DNA of 64,000 nt, taken from Streptomyces drozdowiczii (GTDB lineage: Bacteria; Actinomycetota; Actinomycetes; Streptomycetales; Streptomycetaceae). The position numbers and the translations under genes were made by a program. Below the pieces are notes generated by a model. It saw only the letters and a list, made by a program, of their open reading frames with translations, was not told the DNA's origin and did not search any database. Where the stretch lies: assembly GCF_026167665.1 (NCBI RefSeq), contig NZ_CP098740.1, forward strand, positions 4,960,001-5,024,000, written 5' to 3'. Positions 1 to 8,715 of this stretch are shown here, piece by piece (the first letter of the stretch is position 1; each line of letters opens with the position of its first letter).

Positions 1-505
1 AGTTGGCCATGTACTTGAAGCCGAAGATCACCAGGGCCGTGATGGCGATGCCCGCGAGCACGCACCACATCCAGGACGGACCGCCGACCAGCGCCGAGAC
101 GCTGTCACCGAAGATCTTGTTCTGGACGCCGAACCAGCCGACCAGGCTGACCGCGATCACGAAGCTGACCAGCGCCGAGCCGTTGCGGCCGAAGCCGACC
201 CAGCGGGTCAGCATCGGCGTCGCCAGGCCCTCGCGCATCCCGGCCAGGCCGATCGCGAAGATCACCACCTCCAGGATCACCGCGCCCAGCGTGAACGCGA
301 GGAACGCGTCACCGAAGGTCATCCCGACGCCGATGGTGGCGCCGAGCGTGAACTGCGAGATCGAACCGGACTGGGCCAGCCACTGGAGGAGCATCGACCA
401 GAAGCCGAACCGCTTGTCGCGCGGGACGCGCGAGAGCGCGTAGTCGTCGCTGCCGATGCTCTTGGGCGCGGGCGCCACGGCACCGGACTGCGGGGCGGCT
501 GCCAT
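1..505 (-). CDS. NCS1-family nucleobase/cytosine permease, N-terminal part (cut by window edge)
   Basis: The visible 168 residues begin at an ATG (505-503) and run off the window. After a soluble tail of about 35 residues comes a chain of hydrophobic segments with many Gly and small residues. Between them is a loop carrying GMREGLATPML, followed by a segment with VGWFGVQNKIF. These features resemble cytosine/purine permeases of the NCS1 (CodB-like) family, which import nucleobases or related ureides with a cation across the inner membrane. The start codon overlaps the stop of the DUF1177 gene (ATGA), so the two are translationally coupled and form one operon under the promoter region shared with the IclR gene. 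The substrate cannot be read from this fragment. Confidence 0.75.
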   Translation of the reverse strand, partial: MAAAPQSGAVAPAPKSIGSDDYALSRVPRDKRFGFWSMLLQWLAQSGSISQFTLGATIGVGMTFGDAFLAFTLGAVILEVVIFAIGLAGMREGLATPMLTRWVGFGRNGSALVSFVIAVSLVGWFGVQNKIFGDSVSALVGGPSWMWCVLAGIAITALVIFGFKYMAN

Positions 506-1458
506 CAGGACTCCTGGGGGGTACGGCCGAAGGTCTGCAGGTGGGTCAGCGAGCCGTAGCGGCTGACGAGGTTGTCGAACTCCACCGCGTCGTGGAAGTC
601 CAGCCGGCCGTCGCCGTACGCCTTGGCGACCTCGACGGCATAGCGGGCGGCGGACGCGATGTCGCTCTCGTGACTCGCGCCCGTCCCGCAGCCCGGCACC
701 GCCGCGGCCGAGGTGATGGCGAGGCCGATCACGGGGGCCGCCGTCGCGGTGGAGGGCTGGAGGATCGAATTGATGTGGTGTGCCCCATTACCGTACGGGG
801 TGATGTCCTGGGTGGTCACCGGGTACGTGACCAACGGCTCACCGGTCACCACGGCCAGCAGCTCCCCCAGCTGCTCGTTCACGCGGAGCACCCAGCCCTC
901 CTTGACGGTGGGCGACAGGGCGAGGCCCTTGTGGTTGATGATGCGGTTGCCCTTGGTGGTGTCGATGGAGAGCACGGCCTCCATCTCGCCGGTCACCTCG
1001 TGCCGGTTCATCGTGGCGATGTCCACCGGCGACCCCATGAACGGCACCGGGTCGTGCGGCTCGGTCGGCGCGTCCGGGCAGATGTGGGTGGCGATGATCA
1101 CGTCACCGGGCAGCACATCGCCCCGGCGGCGCATGTCGAGCAGCTTGGCGGCGGCGGCCAGCGCCGAAATGGCGCCGTCGGCGTCGGAGACCAGGCCGGT
1201 CACCTCGGGCCGGGCGCCGATCCCGCCGAGCCGGCCGACGACGCCCAGGGTGCGGGCGTCGCCCCCGGCCGTACGGCCCCGGGAGCCGGGGATGCGGACC
1301 GACACGAAGTCCGTCGAGCCCCGCTCACCGGCGACCGTGGTGACCTGTGCGGACGAGCCCTCGGCCCCCGCCGCGGCGTCCAGGTACTCGACGGCCGTCT
1401 TGCCATTGGCCTGGGGGTCGTCGAGCAGCTCGACGAGGTCCAGTACGTACTTCAACAT
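505..1458 (-). CDS. DUF1177 family protein
   Basis: This 317-residue protein starts MLKYVLDLVELLDDP and matches my memory of the DUF1177 family, which has no firmly assigned activity. Visible conserved-looking stretches are THICPDAP near residue 200, PFMGSPVDIATMNRHEV just after it, and INHKGLALSPT. The His, Cys and Asp residues there could be metal ligands, but that is inference. I chose the ATG at 1458 because a G-rich ribosome site (GGGGGG) lies a few bases upstream; longer readings run antisense into the IclR gene. The stop overlaps the permease start, so the pair probably act on one imported compound. Expression is probably controlled by the divergent IclR protein. Confidence 0.75.
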   Translation of the reverse strand: MLKYVLDLVELLDDPQANGKTAVEYLDAAAGAEGSSAQVTTVAGERGSTDFVSVRIPGSRGRTAGGDARTLGVVGRLGGIGARPEVTGLVSDADGAISALAAAAKLLDMRRRGDVLPGDVIIATHICPDAPTEPHDPVPFMGSPVDIATMNRHEVTGEMEAVLSIDTTKGNRIINHKGLALSPTVKEGWVLRVNEQLGELLAVVTGEPLVTYPVTTQDITPYGNGAHHINSILQPSTATAAPVIGLAITSAAAVPGCGTGASHESDIASAARYAVEVAKAYGDGRLDFHDAVEFDNLVSRYGSLTHLQTFGRTPQES

Positions 1459-1486
1459 GGGGGGCCTTTCTCGCGCATCCGTCACA

Positions 1487-1526
1487 CCCGTCCGGAGCCG
1501 GCCAGGGAGCCGCGGCTCCGGACGGG
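1487..1526. repeat. 13-bp perfect inverted repeat in the DUF1177 leader
   Basis: The arms 1487-1499 and 1514-1526 are perfectly complementary (CCCGTCCGGAGCC and its complement) around a 14-nt loop. The repeat lies 28 nt upstream of the DUF1177 start, inside the likely 5' leader of the DUF1177/permease mRNA and between the divergent genes. It could be an mRNA hairpin that affects expression or a protein-binding palindrome; the sequence alone does not decide. Confidence 0.55.
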
Positions 1527-1550
1527 GTGCTGAGAGCAGATTCGGGATCG

Positions 1551-1582
1551 GATAGCGTTGAGCGCAATGATTTCCCGTTATC
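1551..1582. promoter_or_regulatory. candidate IclR operator (spaced inverted repeat)
   Basis: GATAGCG (1551-1557) and CGTTATC (1576-1582) form arms with one mismatch, 18 nt apart, just upstream of the IclR start and facing the DUF1177 promoter. IclR-type regulators usually sit on such divergent intergenic regions and control both sides. The match is weak and the assignment is inferred from position. Confidence 0.3.
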
Positions 1583-1612
1583 TGCAATTCACGTCTGAAT
1601 GGTGAGATGGCC

Positions 1613-2440
1613 ATGGCGGAGTTCGAAGTCGACCGGCGCACCCCCGCCGGAGCCCTCCAGACCGTCGACCGCGCGCTGCTCGTGCTGCTCGCGTTCGAGC
1701 GGACCCGGCCCGACTGGGGGGTGACCGAGGTCGCGGCCGAGTTCGGCTGGGACACCTCCGTCGCCCAGCGGCTCCTCGCCACCCTCGCGGGGCGCGGCTT
1801 CCTGGTCTCCGACCCCGCCACCCGGCGCTACCGCATCGGCCCCGCCGTGCTGCGCCTCGGCCGCCTCTGGGAGCGCTCGGGATCACTGGAACTGCTGGCC
1901 GGACCGGTCCTGGAGGAGCTGCGCCGGGTCACCGGCGACACCGTGCTCTTCTGCCTGCCCGACAGCTTCCACATGCGGTGCGTGGCCGCCGAGGAGGGCG
2001 AGGCGGGGCCGCTGCGCTACTACCCGCTGGTCGGCGAGCTGTACCCGGCGCACGCCGGGGCCACGTCCAAGTCGTTCTACGCCTACCTGCCCGACGAGCA
2101 GCGCCACCGGCTCTTCCGGGGCCGCCCGATGGCCCGCTTCACCGACCGGACCGTCACCGACCCGGACGTGCTGGAGCAGCAGCTCCTCCAGGTCCGGGCC
2201 CAGGGCTACGCCTGGACCGTCGGCGAGTACGACACCGGCATCGCGACCCTCGCCGTACCCGTCTTCCTGGGCCGCGAACCGTACGGGAGCCTCAGCCTCG
2301 GCGGCGCCGAGGAACGGTTCGACGGCGCCCCCGAGAACCGCCTCGACGCGCTGCGGAACGCCGCCGCGCTCCTGGAGAAGCGCCTCACCCACCCGCCGCA
2401 GCGCGCGAAGCCCCGCGCGCGCCGCACCCCGTCCGCCTGA
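1613..2440 (+). CDS. IclR-family transcriptional regulator
   Basis: The protein has an N-terminal winged helix-turn-helix (about residues 15-75; VTEVAAEFGWDTSVAQRLLATL) and a C-terminal IclR effector-binding domain (about 80-260) with the family-typical stretch SLSLGGAEERF near its end. Two ATGs lie close together, at 1607 and 1613. I prefer 1613 because GGTGAG then sits six bases upstream, whereas it would touch the first ATG. It is transcribed away from the DUF1177/permease pair and is followed after 43 bases by pepE, so it probably controls the cluster in response to a small catabolic ligand. The ligand is unknown. Confidence 0.9.
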   Translation: MAEFEVDRRTPAGALQTVDRALLVLLAFERTRPDWGVTEVAAEFGWDTSVAQRLLATLAGRGFLVSDPATRRYRIGPAVLRLGRLWERSGSLELLAGPVLEELRRVTGDTVLFCLPDSFHMRCVAAEEGEAGPLRYYPLVGELYPAHAGATSKSFYAYLPDEQRHRLFRGRPMARFTDRTVTDPDVLEQQLLQVRAQGYAWTVGEYDTGIATLAVPVFLGREPYGSLSLGGAEERFDGAPENRLDALRNAAALLEKRLTHPPQRAKPRARRTPSA

Positions 2441-2483
2441 TCCGAAGAACGACCCGCTCCGACCCGCCCCCGAGAGGAACCCC

Positions 2484-3212
2484 GTGCACCTGCTCCTGCT
2501 CTCCAACTCCACCCAGTACGGCCGCGGCTACCTGGAACACGCCCTGGACACGGTCACCGGCTTCCTGCCCGCCGGTGCCCGCCTGGCCTTCGTGCCGTAC
2601 GCGCTCGCCGACCACGACACGTACACCGCGCGCGTCCGCGGCGCCCTGGAACCGGCCGGGATCACCGTGCGCGGCGTCCACGAGCACGCCGAGCCGGCCG
2701 CCGCGCTGAAGGACGCGGACGCCGTCTTCATCGGCGGCGGCAACTCCTTCCGGCTGCTCAGCGCGCTCTACCGGACCGGGCTGCGCGAGGCCGTCGCGGA
2801 CGCCGTGCGCGCCGGGCTGCCGTACATGGGCGCCAGCGCCGGCACCAACATGGCGGCGCCCACCCTGCGCACCACCAACGACATGCCCATCGTGCAGCCG
2901 CCGTCCTTCGCGGCCCTGGGCCTCGTGCCGTTCCAGATCAACCCGCACTACCTGGACCCGGACCCCGCCAGCACCCACAAGGGCGAGACCCGCGAGGAAC
3001 GGCTCACCGAGTTCCTGGAGGAGAACGACGTCCCGGTCCTCGGCCTGCGCGAGGGCTCCTGGCTCCGCGTCGAGGACGAGGCGGCCCACGTCGAGGGGGC
3101 CCGCCCCGCCCGCCTGTTCACGCGGGGCGCCGAGCCCCGGGAGCTGCCGGCCGGGACGGACGTGTCCCACCTGCTCAGGACGGAACCGCGGTTCGACGCT
3201 CCGGCGCGCTGA
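2484..3212 (+). CDS. pepE: Dipeptidase E (alpha-aspartyl dipeptidase, peptidase S51)
   Basis: This 242-residue cytoplasmic protein has the S51 layout: a GGGN motif (84-87), the nucleophile elbow GASAGT with Ser118, and INPHYLD with His155. In the family such enzymes cleave N-terminal aspartyl dipeptides using a Ser-His-Glu triad in a class-I glutamine-amidotransferase-like fold. The GTG start at 2484 follows a GAGAGG ribosome site and gives the usual family length. It probably shares an mRNA with the IclR gene 43 bases upstream. Its 3' end overlaps the end of the convergent MFS gene by 38 bases. An activity on a related amide substrate fitting the permease/DUF1177 cluster is possible but not shown. 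Confidence 0.9.
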   Translation: MHLLLLSNSTQYGRGYLEHALDTVTGFLPAGARLAFVPYALADHDTYTARVRGALEPAGITVRGVHEHAEPAAALKDADAVFIGGGNSFRLLSALYRTGLREAVADAVRAGLPYMGASAGTNMAAPTLRTTNDMPIVQPPSFAALGLVPFQINPHYLDPDPASTHKGETREERLTEFLEENDVPVLGLREGSWLRVEDEAAHVEGARPARLFTRGAEPRELPAGTDVSHLLRTEPRFDAPAR

Positions 3213-4968
3213 CGCCCCCCAGCACGAGGTCGGTGACCGCGGGGCCGCCCTTCGCCGGGCAGGCGCGCGGCGCGTGGCCCGCGGCCGACGCCGCCAGGAC
3301 GAACGTGCCGGACTCCGGGGCGGCCAGCGCCCAGCGGCCCCGCGCGTCCGTGGTGGTCAGCCCCGCCTGCCGGCCCTGCCGGTCGATCAGGGTCACATTG
3401 GCCCCGGCGACCGGGGCCCCGTCCGCGTCGAGCACCCGGCCGCGGAAGCCCTCCGGGCCCGGCAGGGGGAGCGGTTCGGCGTCCTCGGCGGCGCGCCGGG
3501 CCGCCTCGTCGCCCTCGCTGCTCGCCAGCAGGACCGGCGCGGTGGCCGTGCGCCGGGACGGCAGGAACGAGGCCAGGACGAGACCGGCGACCACGGCACC
3601 CGTCGCGATGAGGAACGAGATCCGGAAGCCCTTCATCGTGGGCACCGCGACCGGGCCCATCCGGGTCGAGGTGTGGGCCAGGACCATGCCGATCACCGCG
3701 CTGGACACCGAGGTGCCGATGGAGCGCATCAGGGTGTTGAGCCCGTTCGCGGCGCCGGTCTCCGAGGCGTCGACGGCGCCGATGATCAGGGCGGGCAGCG
3801 AGGAGTAGGCGAGCCCGATGCCCGCGCCGAGGAGGACGGCGATGATCACGGTCTGCCAGGCGGCGCTCATCAGGCCGAGCCCGGCCCCGTAACCGATGGC
3901 GATGACCAGCATGCCGAGGATCAGCGAGACCTTCGGGCCCCTGCGGGCCGAGATCCGCGCGTACAGCGGGGCGACGAACATCATCGTCAGGCCGAGCGGG
4001 GCCACGCAGAGCCCGGCGACCACCATCGACTGGCCGAGGCCGTAACCGGTGGAGGCGGGCAGCTGGAGCAGCTGGGGCAGGACCAGCGAGACGGCGTAGA
4101 ACGCGACGCCGACCATGATCGAGGTCAGGTTGGTGAGCAGCACCTCACGGCGGGCCGTGGTCCGCAGATCGACCAGCGGGGCGTCGCTGCGCAGCTCGAA
4201 GAGCCCCCACAGCACCAGCACGACGAGCGAGGCGGCGATCAGCCCGAGGGTGGTGGGCGAACCCCAGCCCCAGTCGCTGCCCTTGGTGATCGGCAGCAGC
4301 AGGAGCACCAGGCCGAGCGAGAGACCGAGCGCGCCGACCGTGTCGAACCGGCCGGGGGCGCGCAGCTTCGTCTCGGGCACCGCGAACACGGTCAGCGCCA
4401 TGGCCAGCACGCCGAGCCCGGCCGAGCCGAAGAAGAGGGCGTGCCAGTCCGTGTGCTGGGCGACGAGCGCGGCGGCCGGCAGCGCGAGTCCGCCGCCCAC
4501 CCCGATCGACGAACTCATCAGCGCCATCGCCGAGCCGAGCTTCTCGCGCGGCAGCTCGTCGCGCATGATGCCGATGCCGAGCGGGATCGCGCCCATCGCG
4601 AAGCCCTGGAGGGCGCGGCCCACGATCATGACGACGAGGTCGTCGGTGAAGGCGCATATCAGCGAGCCGACCACCATCACGGCGAGGCTGGCCAGCAGCA
4701 TCCCGCGCTTGCCGTACAGGTCTCCGAGCCGCCCCATGATCGGGGTGGAGACGGCTCCGGCGAGCAGGGTGGCGGTCATCACCCAGGTCGCGTTGGAGGG
4801 GGCGGTGTGCAGAAGGGCGGGCAGATCCTTGATGACGGGGACGAGCAGGGTCTGCATCACGGCGACGGTGATACCCGCGAAGGCGAGCACGGGGACGATC
4901 CCCCGGCCCGCCTTCGCGCGCGGATCGGGAAGCTCCGCGGTGGGCTGTTCGTGCGTCGTCTGTGGCAT
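3175..4968 (-). CDS. MFS drug transporter with C-terminal carboxypeptidase-regulatory-like domain
   Basis: A 597-residue major facilitator protein. The hydrophobic part (about residues 25-480) carries the MFS loop motif GRLGDLYGKRGM and a 14-helix DHA2-like layout. It is followed by a polar linker and a soluble beta-rich segment of about 80 residues (FRGRVLDADGAPVAGANVTL) typical of transthyretin-like carboxypeptidase regulatory domains. In 14-helix MFS exporters the C-terminus is cytoplasmic, so this domain would be inside the cell, which is odd for a fold usually found outside. I chose the ATG at 4968 with GGAGG eight bases upstream. A second ATG at 5058 also has a good ribosome site but would add about 30 Cys/His/Arg-rich residues unlike an MFS N-terminus. 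Confidence 0.85.
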   Translation of the reverse strand: MPQTTHEQPTAELPDPRAKAGRGIVPVLAFAGITVAVMQTLLVPVIKDLPALLHTAPSNATWVMTATLLAGAVSTPIMGRLGDLYGKRGMLLASLAVMVVGSLICAFTDDLVVMIVGRALQGFAMGAIPLGIGIMRDELPREKLGSAMALMSSSIGVGGGLALPAAALVAQHTDWHALFFGSAGLGVLAMALTVFAVPETKLRAPGRFDTVGALGLSLGLVLLLLPITKGSDWGWGSPTTLGLIAASLVVLVLWGLFELRSDAPLVDLRTTARREVLLTNLTSIMVGVAFYAVSLVLPQLLQLPASTGYGLGQSMVVAGLCVAPLGLTMMFVAPLYARISARRGPKVSLILGMLVIAIGYGAGLGLMSAAWQTVIIAVLLGAGIGLAYSSLPALIIGAVDASETGAANGLNTLMRSIGTSVSSAVIGMVLAHTSTRMGPVAVPTMKGFRISFLIATGAVVAGLVLASFLPSRRTATAPVLLASSEGDEAARRAAEDAEPLPLPGPEGFRGRVLDADGAPVAGANVTLIDRQGRQAGLTTTDARGRWALAAPESGTFVLAASAAGHAPRACPAKGGPAVTDLVLGGVSAPERRTAVPS

Positions 4969-5238
4969 GCGTGCGGCCTCCGGGCGGCGGTGAGGAGCGG
5001 GGTGTACGAACGGTTGCGACCGGTGCTGCGGGCAGCACCGACCGCCAAGTCTGTGCATGGTGAACCTTCCTCGGCTACGGCGTATTCCGGGGTGCGGGGT
5101 GCGAATCCGGACCGGCCGCGCGCGGGGCGCGTGCGCAAGCGAGGTGACGGCACGTCAGTTCACGGTCCGGTCCTACGCCGCTGGACCGAGGGCGAGGAGA
5201 CCTGAAACCGATGTACGGGCCACAGGGGGCCTGCGAGT

Positions 5239-6726
5239 ATGACGCCCATGGCCGACGCCCCCCTGCTCGCAGCGCCCACCGACCGGAGCCCCGTCCGCAC
5301 CTGGGCGGTGATCCTCGCCGCCTGCGTCGGGCAGTTCCTCGTGGTGCTCGACGTGTCCGTCGTCAACGTCGCGCTCCCGTCCATGCGGGCGGACCTCGGG
5401 CTGAGTTCCACCGGGCTTCAATGGGTGCTCAACGCGTACTCGATCGCCTTCGCCGGTTTCATGCTGCTCGGCGGGCGCGCCGCCGACCTGTACGGCCGCA
5501 AGCGGATGTTCCTCGTCGGCCTCGGCCTGTTCACCGCCGCCTCACTGGCCGGCGGACTCGCCCAGGAGGGCTGGCAGTTGCTCGCCGCCCGCGCCGCGCA
5601 GGGGCTCGGCGCCGCCGTCCTCGCCCCCGCCACCCTCACCCTGCTCACCGCCGCTGTACCCGAGGGCCCCGCCCGCGCGAGGGCCATCGGCACCTGGATG
5701 GCGGTCGGGGCGGGCGGCGGCGCGGCCGGCGGACTCGTCGGCGGGGTGCTCACCGACGCGCTGTCCTGGCGCTGGGTGCTCCTGATCAACGTGCCCATCG
5801 GGGTGCTCGTGCTCACCGGCGCCGCCCTCTGGCTCGCCGAGGGCCGCACACGCGGGCGCAGCCGCGTCGACCTGCTGGGCGCCGTCCTCGTCACGGCGGG
5901 CCTCGCCGCCACGGCGTACGGCATCGTGCAGACCGAGGAGGCGGGGTGGACCGCCGCCGCGACCCTGGTCCCGCTGCTCGGCGGACCGGTGCTGCTCGCC
6001 CTGTTCGCCCTCGTGGAGACGCGCACGGCCAAGCCCCTGATGCCCTTGCGGGTGCTGGGGGCACGGGCGGTGGCGTCGGCGAACACGGCGATGCTCGTGA
6101 TCGGCTCGGCCACGTTCTCCATGTGGTACTTCATGACGGTGTACGCGCAGAACGTGCTGGACTACAGCGCGCTGGAGGCCGGGCTCGCCCTGATGCCGAC
6201 CTCGCTCGCCGTGGTCATCGGCTCCAAGAGCGCGCCCCGGCTGATGGCCCGCGTCGGCGCGAAGAACCTCGCGCTGATCGGCACCGCCGTCACCGCGGCC
6301 GGCTTCGGCTGGCAGTCCACGATGACCGCGCACGGCTCCTACCTCACCGCGGTCTGCCTGCCCGGCGTGCTCATGATGGCCGGTGCCGGGCTCGCCTCGA
6401 CCCCGCTCGCCTCGCTGGCCACCTCGGGCGCGGCGCCGGGGGAGGCCGGGCTCGTCTCGGGGCTCGTCAACACCTCGCGCACCATGGGCGGCGCCCTCGG
6501 GCTCGCCGTGCTCTCCACGGTCGCCGCCGCCCGCACCGGGGGCGGGGCCGACCCGGCCGCCCTCACCGCCGGCTACGCCCTGGCCTTCCGCACGGCGGGC
6601 TGCGTCCTGCTCGGCGGCCTCCTCCTGATGCTGCTGTGGCTCCCGCGCCACCGGCCGGAACGCCTCACTTCCGTGCGTACAGCGTCACCCGACGCCCCCG
6701 CACCCGCTCGTCCCCGATCACGGTGA
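5239..6726 (+). CDS. MFS transporter, DHA2 (EmrB/QacA) family
   Basis: This 495-residue inner-membrane exporter has the DHA2 hallmarks: LDVSVVNVALPSM in helix 1, the loop GGRAADLYGRKRM after helix 2, and about 14 hydrophobic segments. Members export drugs and toxic metabolites in exchange for protons. The ATG at 5239 follows a run of G; an in-frame ATG at 5248 is an alternative. It is divergent from the other MFS gene across 270 bases that contain a small hairpin (5021-5040) but no recognisable operator. Its last 62 bases overlap the end of the convergent glycosyltransferase gene. Substrate unknown. Confidence 0.88.
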   Translation: MTPMADAPLLAAPTDRSPVRTWAVILAACVGQFLVVLDVSVVNVALPSMRADLGLSSTGLQWVLNAYSIAFAGFMLLGGRAADLYGRKRMFLVGLGLFTAASLAGGLAQEGWQLLAARAAQGLGAAVLAPATLTLLTAAVPEGPARARAIGTWMAVGAGGGAAGGLVGGVLTDALSWRWVLLINVPIGVLVLTGAALWLAEGRTRGRSRVDLLGAVLVTAGLAATAYGIVQTEEAGWTAAATLVPLLGGPVLLALFALVETRTAKPLMPLRVLGARAVASANTAMLVIGSATFSMWYFMTVYAQNVLDYSALEAGLALMPTSLAVVIGSKSAPRLMARVGAKNLALIGTAVTAAGFGWQSTMTAHGSYLTAVCLPGVLMMAGAGLASTPLASLATSGAAPGEAGLVSGLVNTSRTMGGALGLAVLSTVAAARTGGGADPAALTAGYALAFRTAGCVLLGGLLLMLLWLPRHRPERLTSVRTASPDAPAPARPRSR

Positions 6727-8104
6727 AGTAGTCCCTCAGGACGGCCGCCTTCACCCTCTCGCGCCGCCCGTTCTCCGGACGCGCCGCCCCCGGCGCGTCC
6801 GTGACCAGCAGTATCCGGCGCTGGGCGAGCATCGCGTCCCTTATCCGGGCCGGGGAAGCCTCCACCCCGTTCAGCGTCCCGGACGCGCGCGGGCTCCGGG
6901 CCAGCGCGATGTCCCGCAGACCGGTGAACGCCTCGGGCGAGACCAGCCTCGCGTCGCGCCGGGCGCCGGGCAGGAACACCACCGCGGTGCCCGGCTCCTT
7001 CATCCGGCGCACGTCCGCCGTCATGGCCAGCACGTCGTCCACCCGGCTCGACGGCGACCGCTTGGCCAGCGACTGCGGCAGCAGCGCCGCCACCGCGCAG
7101 GCCAGCAGCACCGGTACGAGCCACCGCGACGCCGCCGGGAACCGGGGCGCCACCGCCCGTACCGCCGCCCCCAGCAGCGAGCCGATGAGCAGCGCCAGAC
7201 CGAGCAGGCTGAAGAGGATGTAGCGGTCCAGGAAGAGCGGCTTCTCCAGCGAGACGGCGGCCAGACCGAGCTGGGGGACCGCCAGCAGCGGCAGCCCCAC
7301 CGACGCGATCGAAAGCCGGCGCCCGCCCGGCCGGTCCACCAGGGCCCCGAGGCCGCCGACCGCCAGCAGCACCGCGGGGCCGATCATCATGTGCCAGGTC
7401 AACGGCGGTATCCAGGACACCTGCTTGGACTGGCCCGAGGTGAACAGGACCAGCGGCAGCGCCCCCGCCACGGCCGCCCCCGAGGCCGCCGCCCAGCGCG
7501 CCCACATCCGGCGCCCGGCCCCGCTCCACGCCAGCGTCGCCGCGTGCGCGGGCAGGATCAGCAGCGAGAACCAGTTCAGCAGCGCGCAGACCAGCACCGT
7601 CCCCGCGTACGCCGCCCAGCGCCCCCACCGGTCGCGTCCGCCGAGCAGCGTCACGAGCAGCAGCGTCGACACCCCGGCGCCCGCCGCGACCAGCGCGTAG
7701 GGGCGGCCCTCCTGGAAGTAGAACTGCACCGCCGGCAGCAGGCAGAGCGCCATCCCGCCGCCCAGGCCCGCCCACCTTCCGGCCAGCCGCTCGCCGATGA
7801 CCGCCACACAGCCCGCCGCCACCGCCATGGCCAGCACGGAGGGCAGCCGCAGGGTCGTCGTGGTCGGCCCGAACCAGTCGAAGAGCCCGTGCATCAGCAG
7901 GTAGTAGAGCCCGTGGACCGCGTCGACATGGGCCAGCATGGCCCGTATGCCGGCGGCGGACCGCAGCGCCACCTGCCAGGTCGCCGCCTCGTCCCGCCAG
8001 AGGCTGTCCTGCCGCGAGAGCCCCCAGAGCCCGAGGCCCAGGGTCCAGAGCGCGGGGACGAGCCAGAGCGGGACGCGGCGGGGCGTGGGTATGCGAGAGG
8101 GCAT
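6665..8104 (-). CDS. GT39-family membrane glycosyltransferase-like protein
   Basis: A 479-residue polytopic membrane protein with about 10-12 hydrophobic segments. Its first extracellular loop carries WRDEA (Asp38-Glu39), the position of the catalytic acidic pair in GT39/ArnT-type enzymes that transfer sugars from polyprenyl-phosphate donors. A soluble part of about 110 residues follows at the C-terminus. The start ATG (8104) gives a normal short cytoplasmic N-terminus. Acceptor and donor are unknown; cell-wall polymer or protein mannosylation are options. The gene stands alone between the MFS gene and the two-component operon. Confidence 0.8.
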   Translation of the reverse strand: MPSRIPTPRRVPLWLVPALWTLGLGLWGLSRQDSLWRDEAATWQVALRSAAGIRAMLAHVDAVHGLYYLLMHGLFDWFGPTTTTLRLPSVLAMAVAAGCVAVIGERLAGRWAGLGGGMALCLLPAVQFYFQEGRPYALVAAGAGVSTLLLVTLLGGRDRWGRWAAYAGTVLVCALLNWFSLLILPAHAATLAWSGAGRRMWARWAAASGAAVAGALPLVLFTSGQSKQVSWIPPLTWHMMIGPAVLLAVGGLGALVDRPGGRRLSIASVGLPLLAVPQLGLAAVSLEKPLFLDRYILFSLLGLALLIGSLLGAAVRAVAPRFPAASRWLVPVLLACAVAALLPQSLAKRSPSSRVDDVLAMTADVRRMKEPGTAVVFLPGARRDARLVSPEAFTGLRDIALARSPRASGTLNGVEASPARIRDAMLAQRRILLVTDAPGAARPENGRRERVKAAVLRDYFTVIGDERVRGRRVTLYARK

Positions 8105-8142
8105 GGCGGAGGGGCCTCGGGTCGGACGGAGCGCGGACGCGG

Positions 8143-8715
8143 TCAGAGCCAGCCCTGCTGCCGGGCGGCGCGGACCGCCTCCATGCGGTTGCGGGTGCCC
8201 GTCTTGCCGATCGCCGACGAAAGGTAATTGCGGACCGTTGATTCTGACAGATGCAGTTTCGCGGCGATGTCGGCGACCGTCGCCCCGTCCGCCGACGCGA
8301 CCAGCGCGTCCCGCTCCCGCGCGGTGAGCGGACTCGCCCCCGAGCTGAGCGCCGCGGCGGCCAGCGCCGGATCGACCACCGTCTCCCCGGCGAGCACCCG
8401 GCGGACCGCCTCGGCCAAATCCTCGACCGGGCCGTCCTTCACCAGGAAGCCCGCCGCCCCCGCCTCCATCGCCCGGCGCAGATAACCGGGCCGGCCGAAG
8501 GTGGTGAGGATCAGCACCCGGCAGTCCGGGACCTCCTCGCGCAGGTCGGTCGCCGCGTCGAGCCCGCTGCGCCCCGGCAGCTCGATGTCCAGCAGCGCCA
8601 CATCCGGCCGGGAGGCCAGCGCGGCCGCCACGATCTCGTCGCCCGCGCCGACCTGGGCCACCACCTCGATGTCCGGCTCCAGCCCGAGCAGCAGGGCGAG
8701 CGCGCCGCGCATCAT
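8143..8715 (-). CDS. DesR/NarL-type response regulator, N-terminus apparently frameshifted
   Basis: The open frame encodes a receiver domain with phospho-acceptor Asp43 (ALLDIELPG) and a LuxR-type helix-turn-helix (about 128-185, ESTVRNYLSSAIGKTGTRNR). The first available start (8715) omits the first beta strand and the acidic pocket every receiver needs. Yet the bases just upstream encode VRVLLAEDQG in the same frame with no ATG, GTG or TTG before a stop. Adding one base to the five-G run 8756-8760 joins this to an ATG at 8774, five bases after the kinase stop, and gives a normal protein of 210 residues. The regulator pairs with the upstream kinase and probably controls the ABC operon of which it is the last gene. 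Confidence 0.85.
   Translation of the reverse strand: MMRGALALLLGLEPDIEVVAQVGAGDEIVAAALASRPDVALLDIELPGRSGLDAATDLREEVPDCRVLILTTFGRPGYLRRAMEAGAAGFLVKDGPVEDLAEAVRRVLAGETVVDPALAAAALSSGASPLTARERDALVASADGATVADIAAKLHLSESTVRNYLSSAIGKTGTRNRMEAVRAARQQGWL

Noticed and set aside
4969..5058. A longer N-terminus for the MFS/transthyretin-like fusion starting at ATG 5058
   Set aside because: The ribosome site is good, but the added residues are Cys/His/Arg-rich and unlike an MFS N-terminus; ATG 4968 also has a good ribosome site.
3274..5205. Very long open frames antisense to genes (for example opposite the MFS gene, opposite the GH18 gene and opposite the AfsR-like gene)
   Set aside because: They are the normal consequence of extreme G/C at third codon positions, are rich in Arg, Gly, His and Pro, and match no family.
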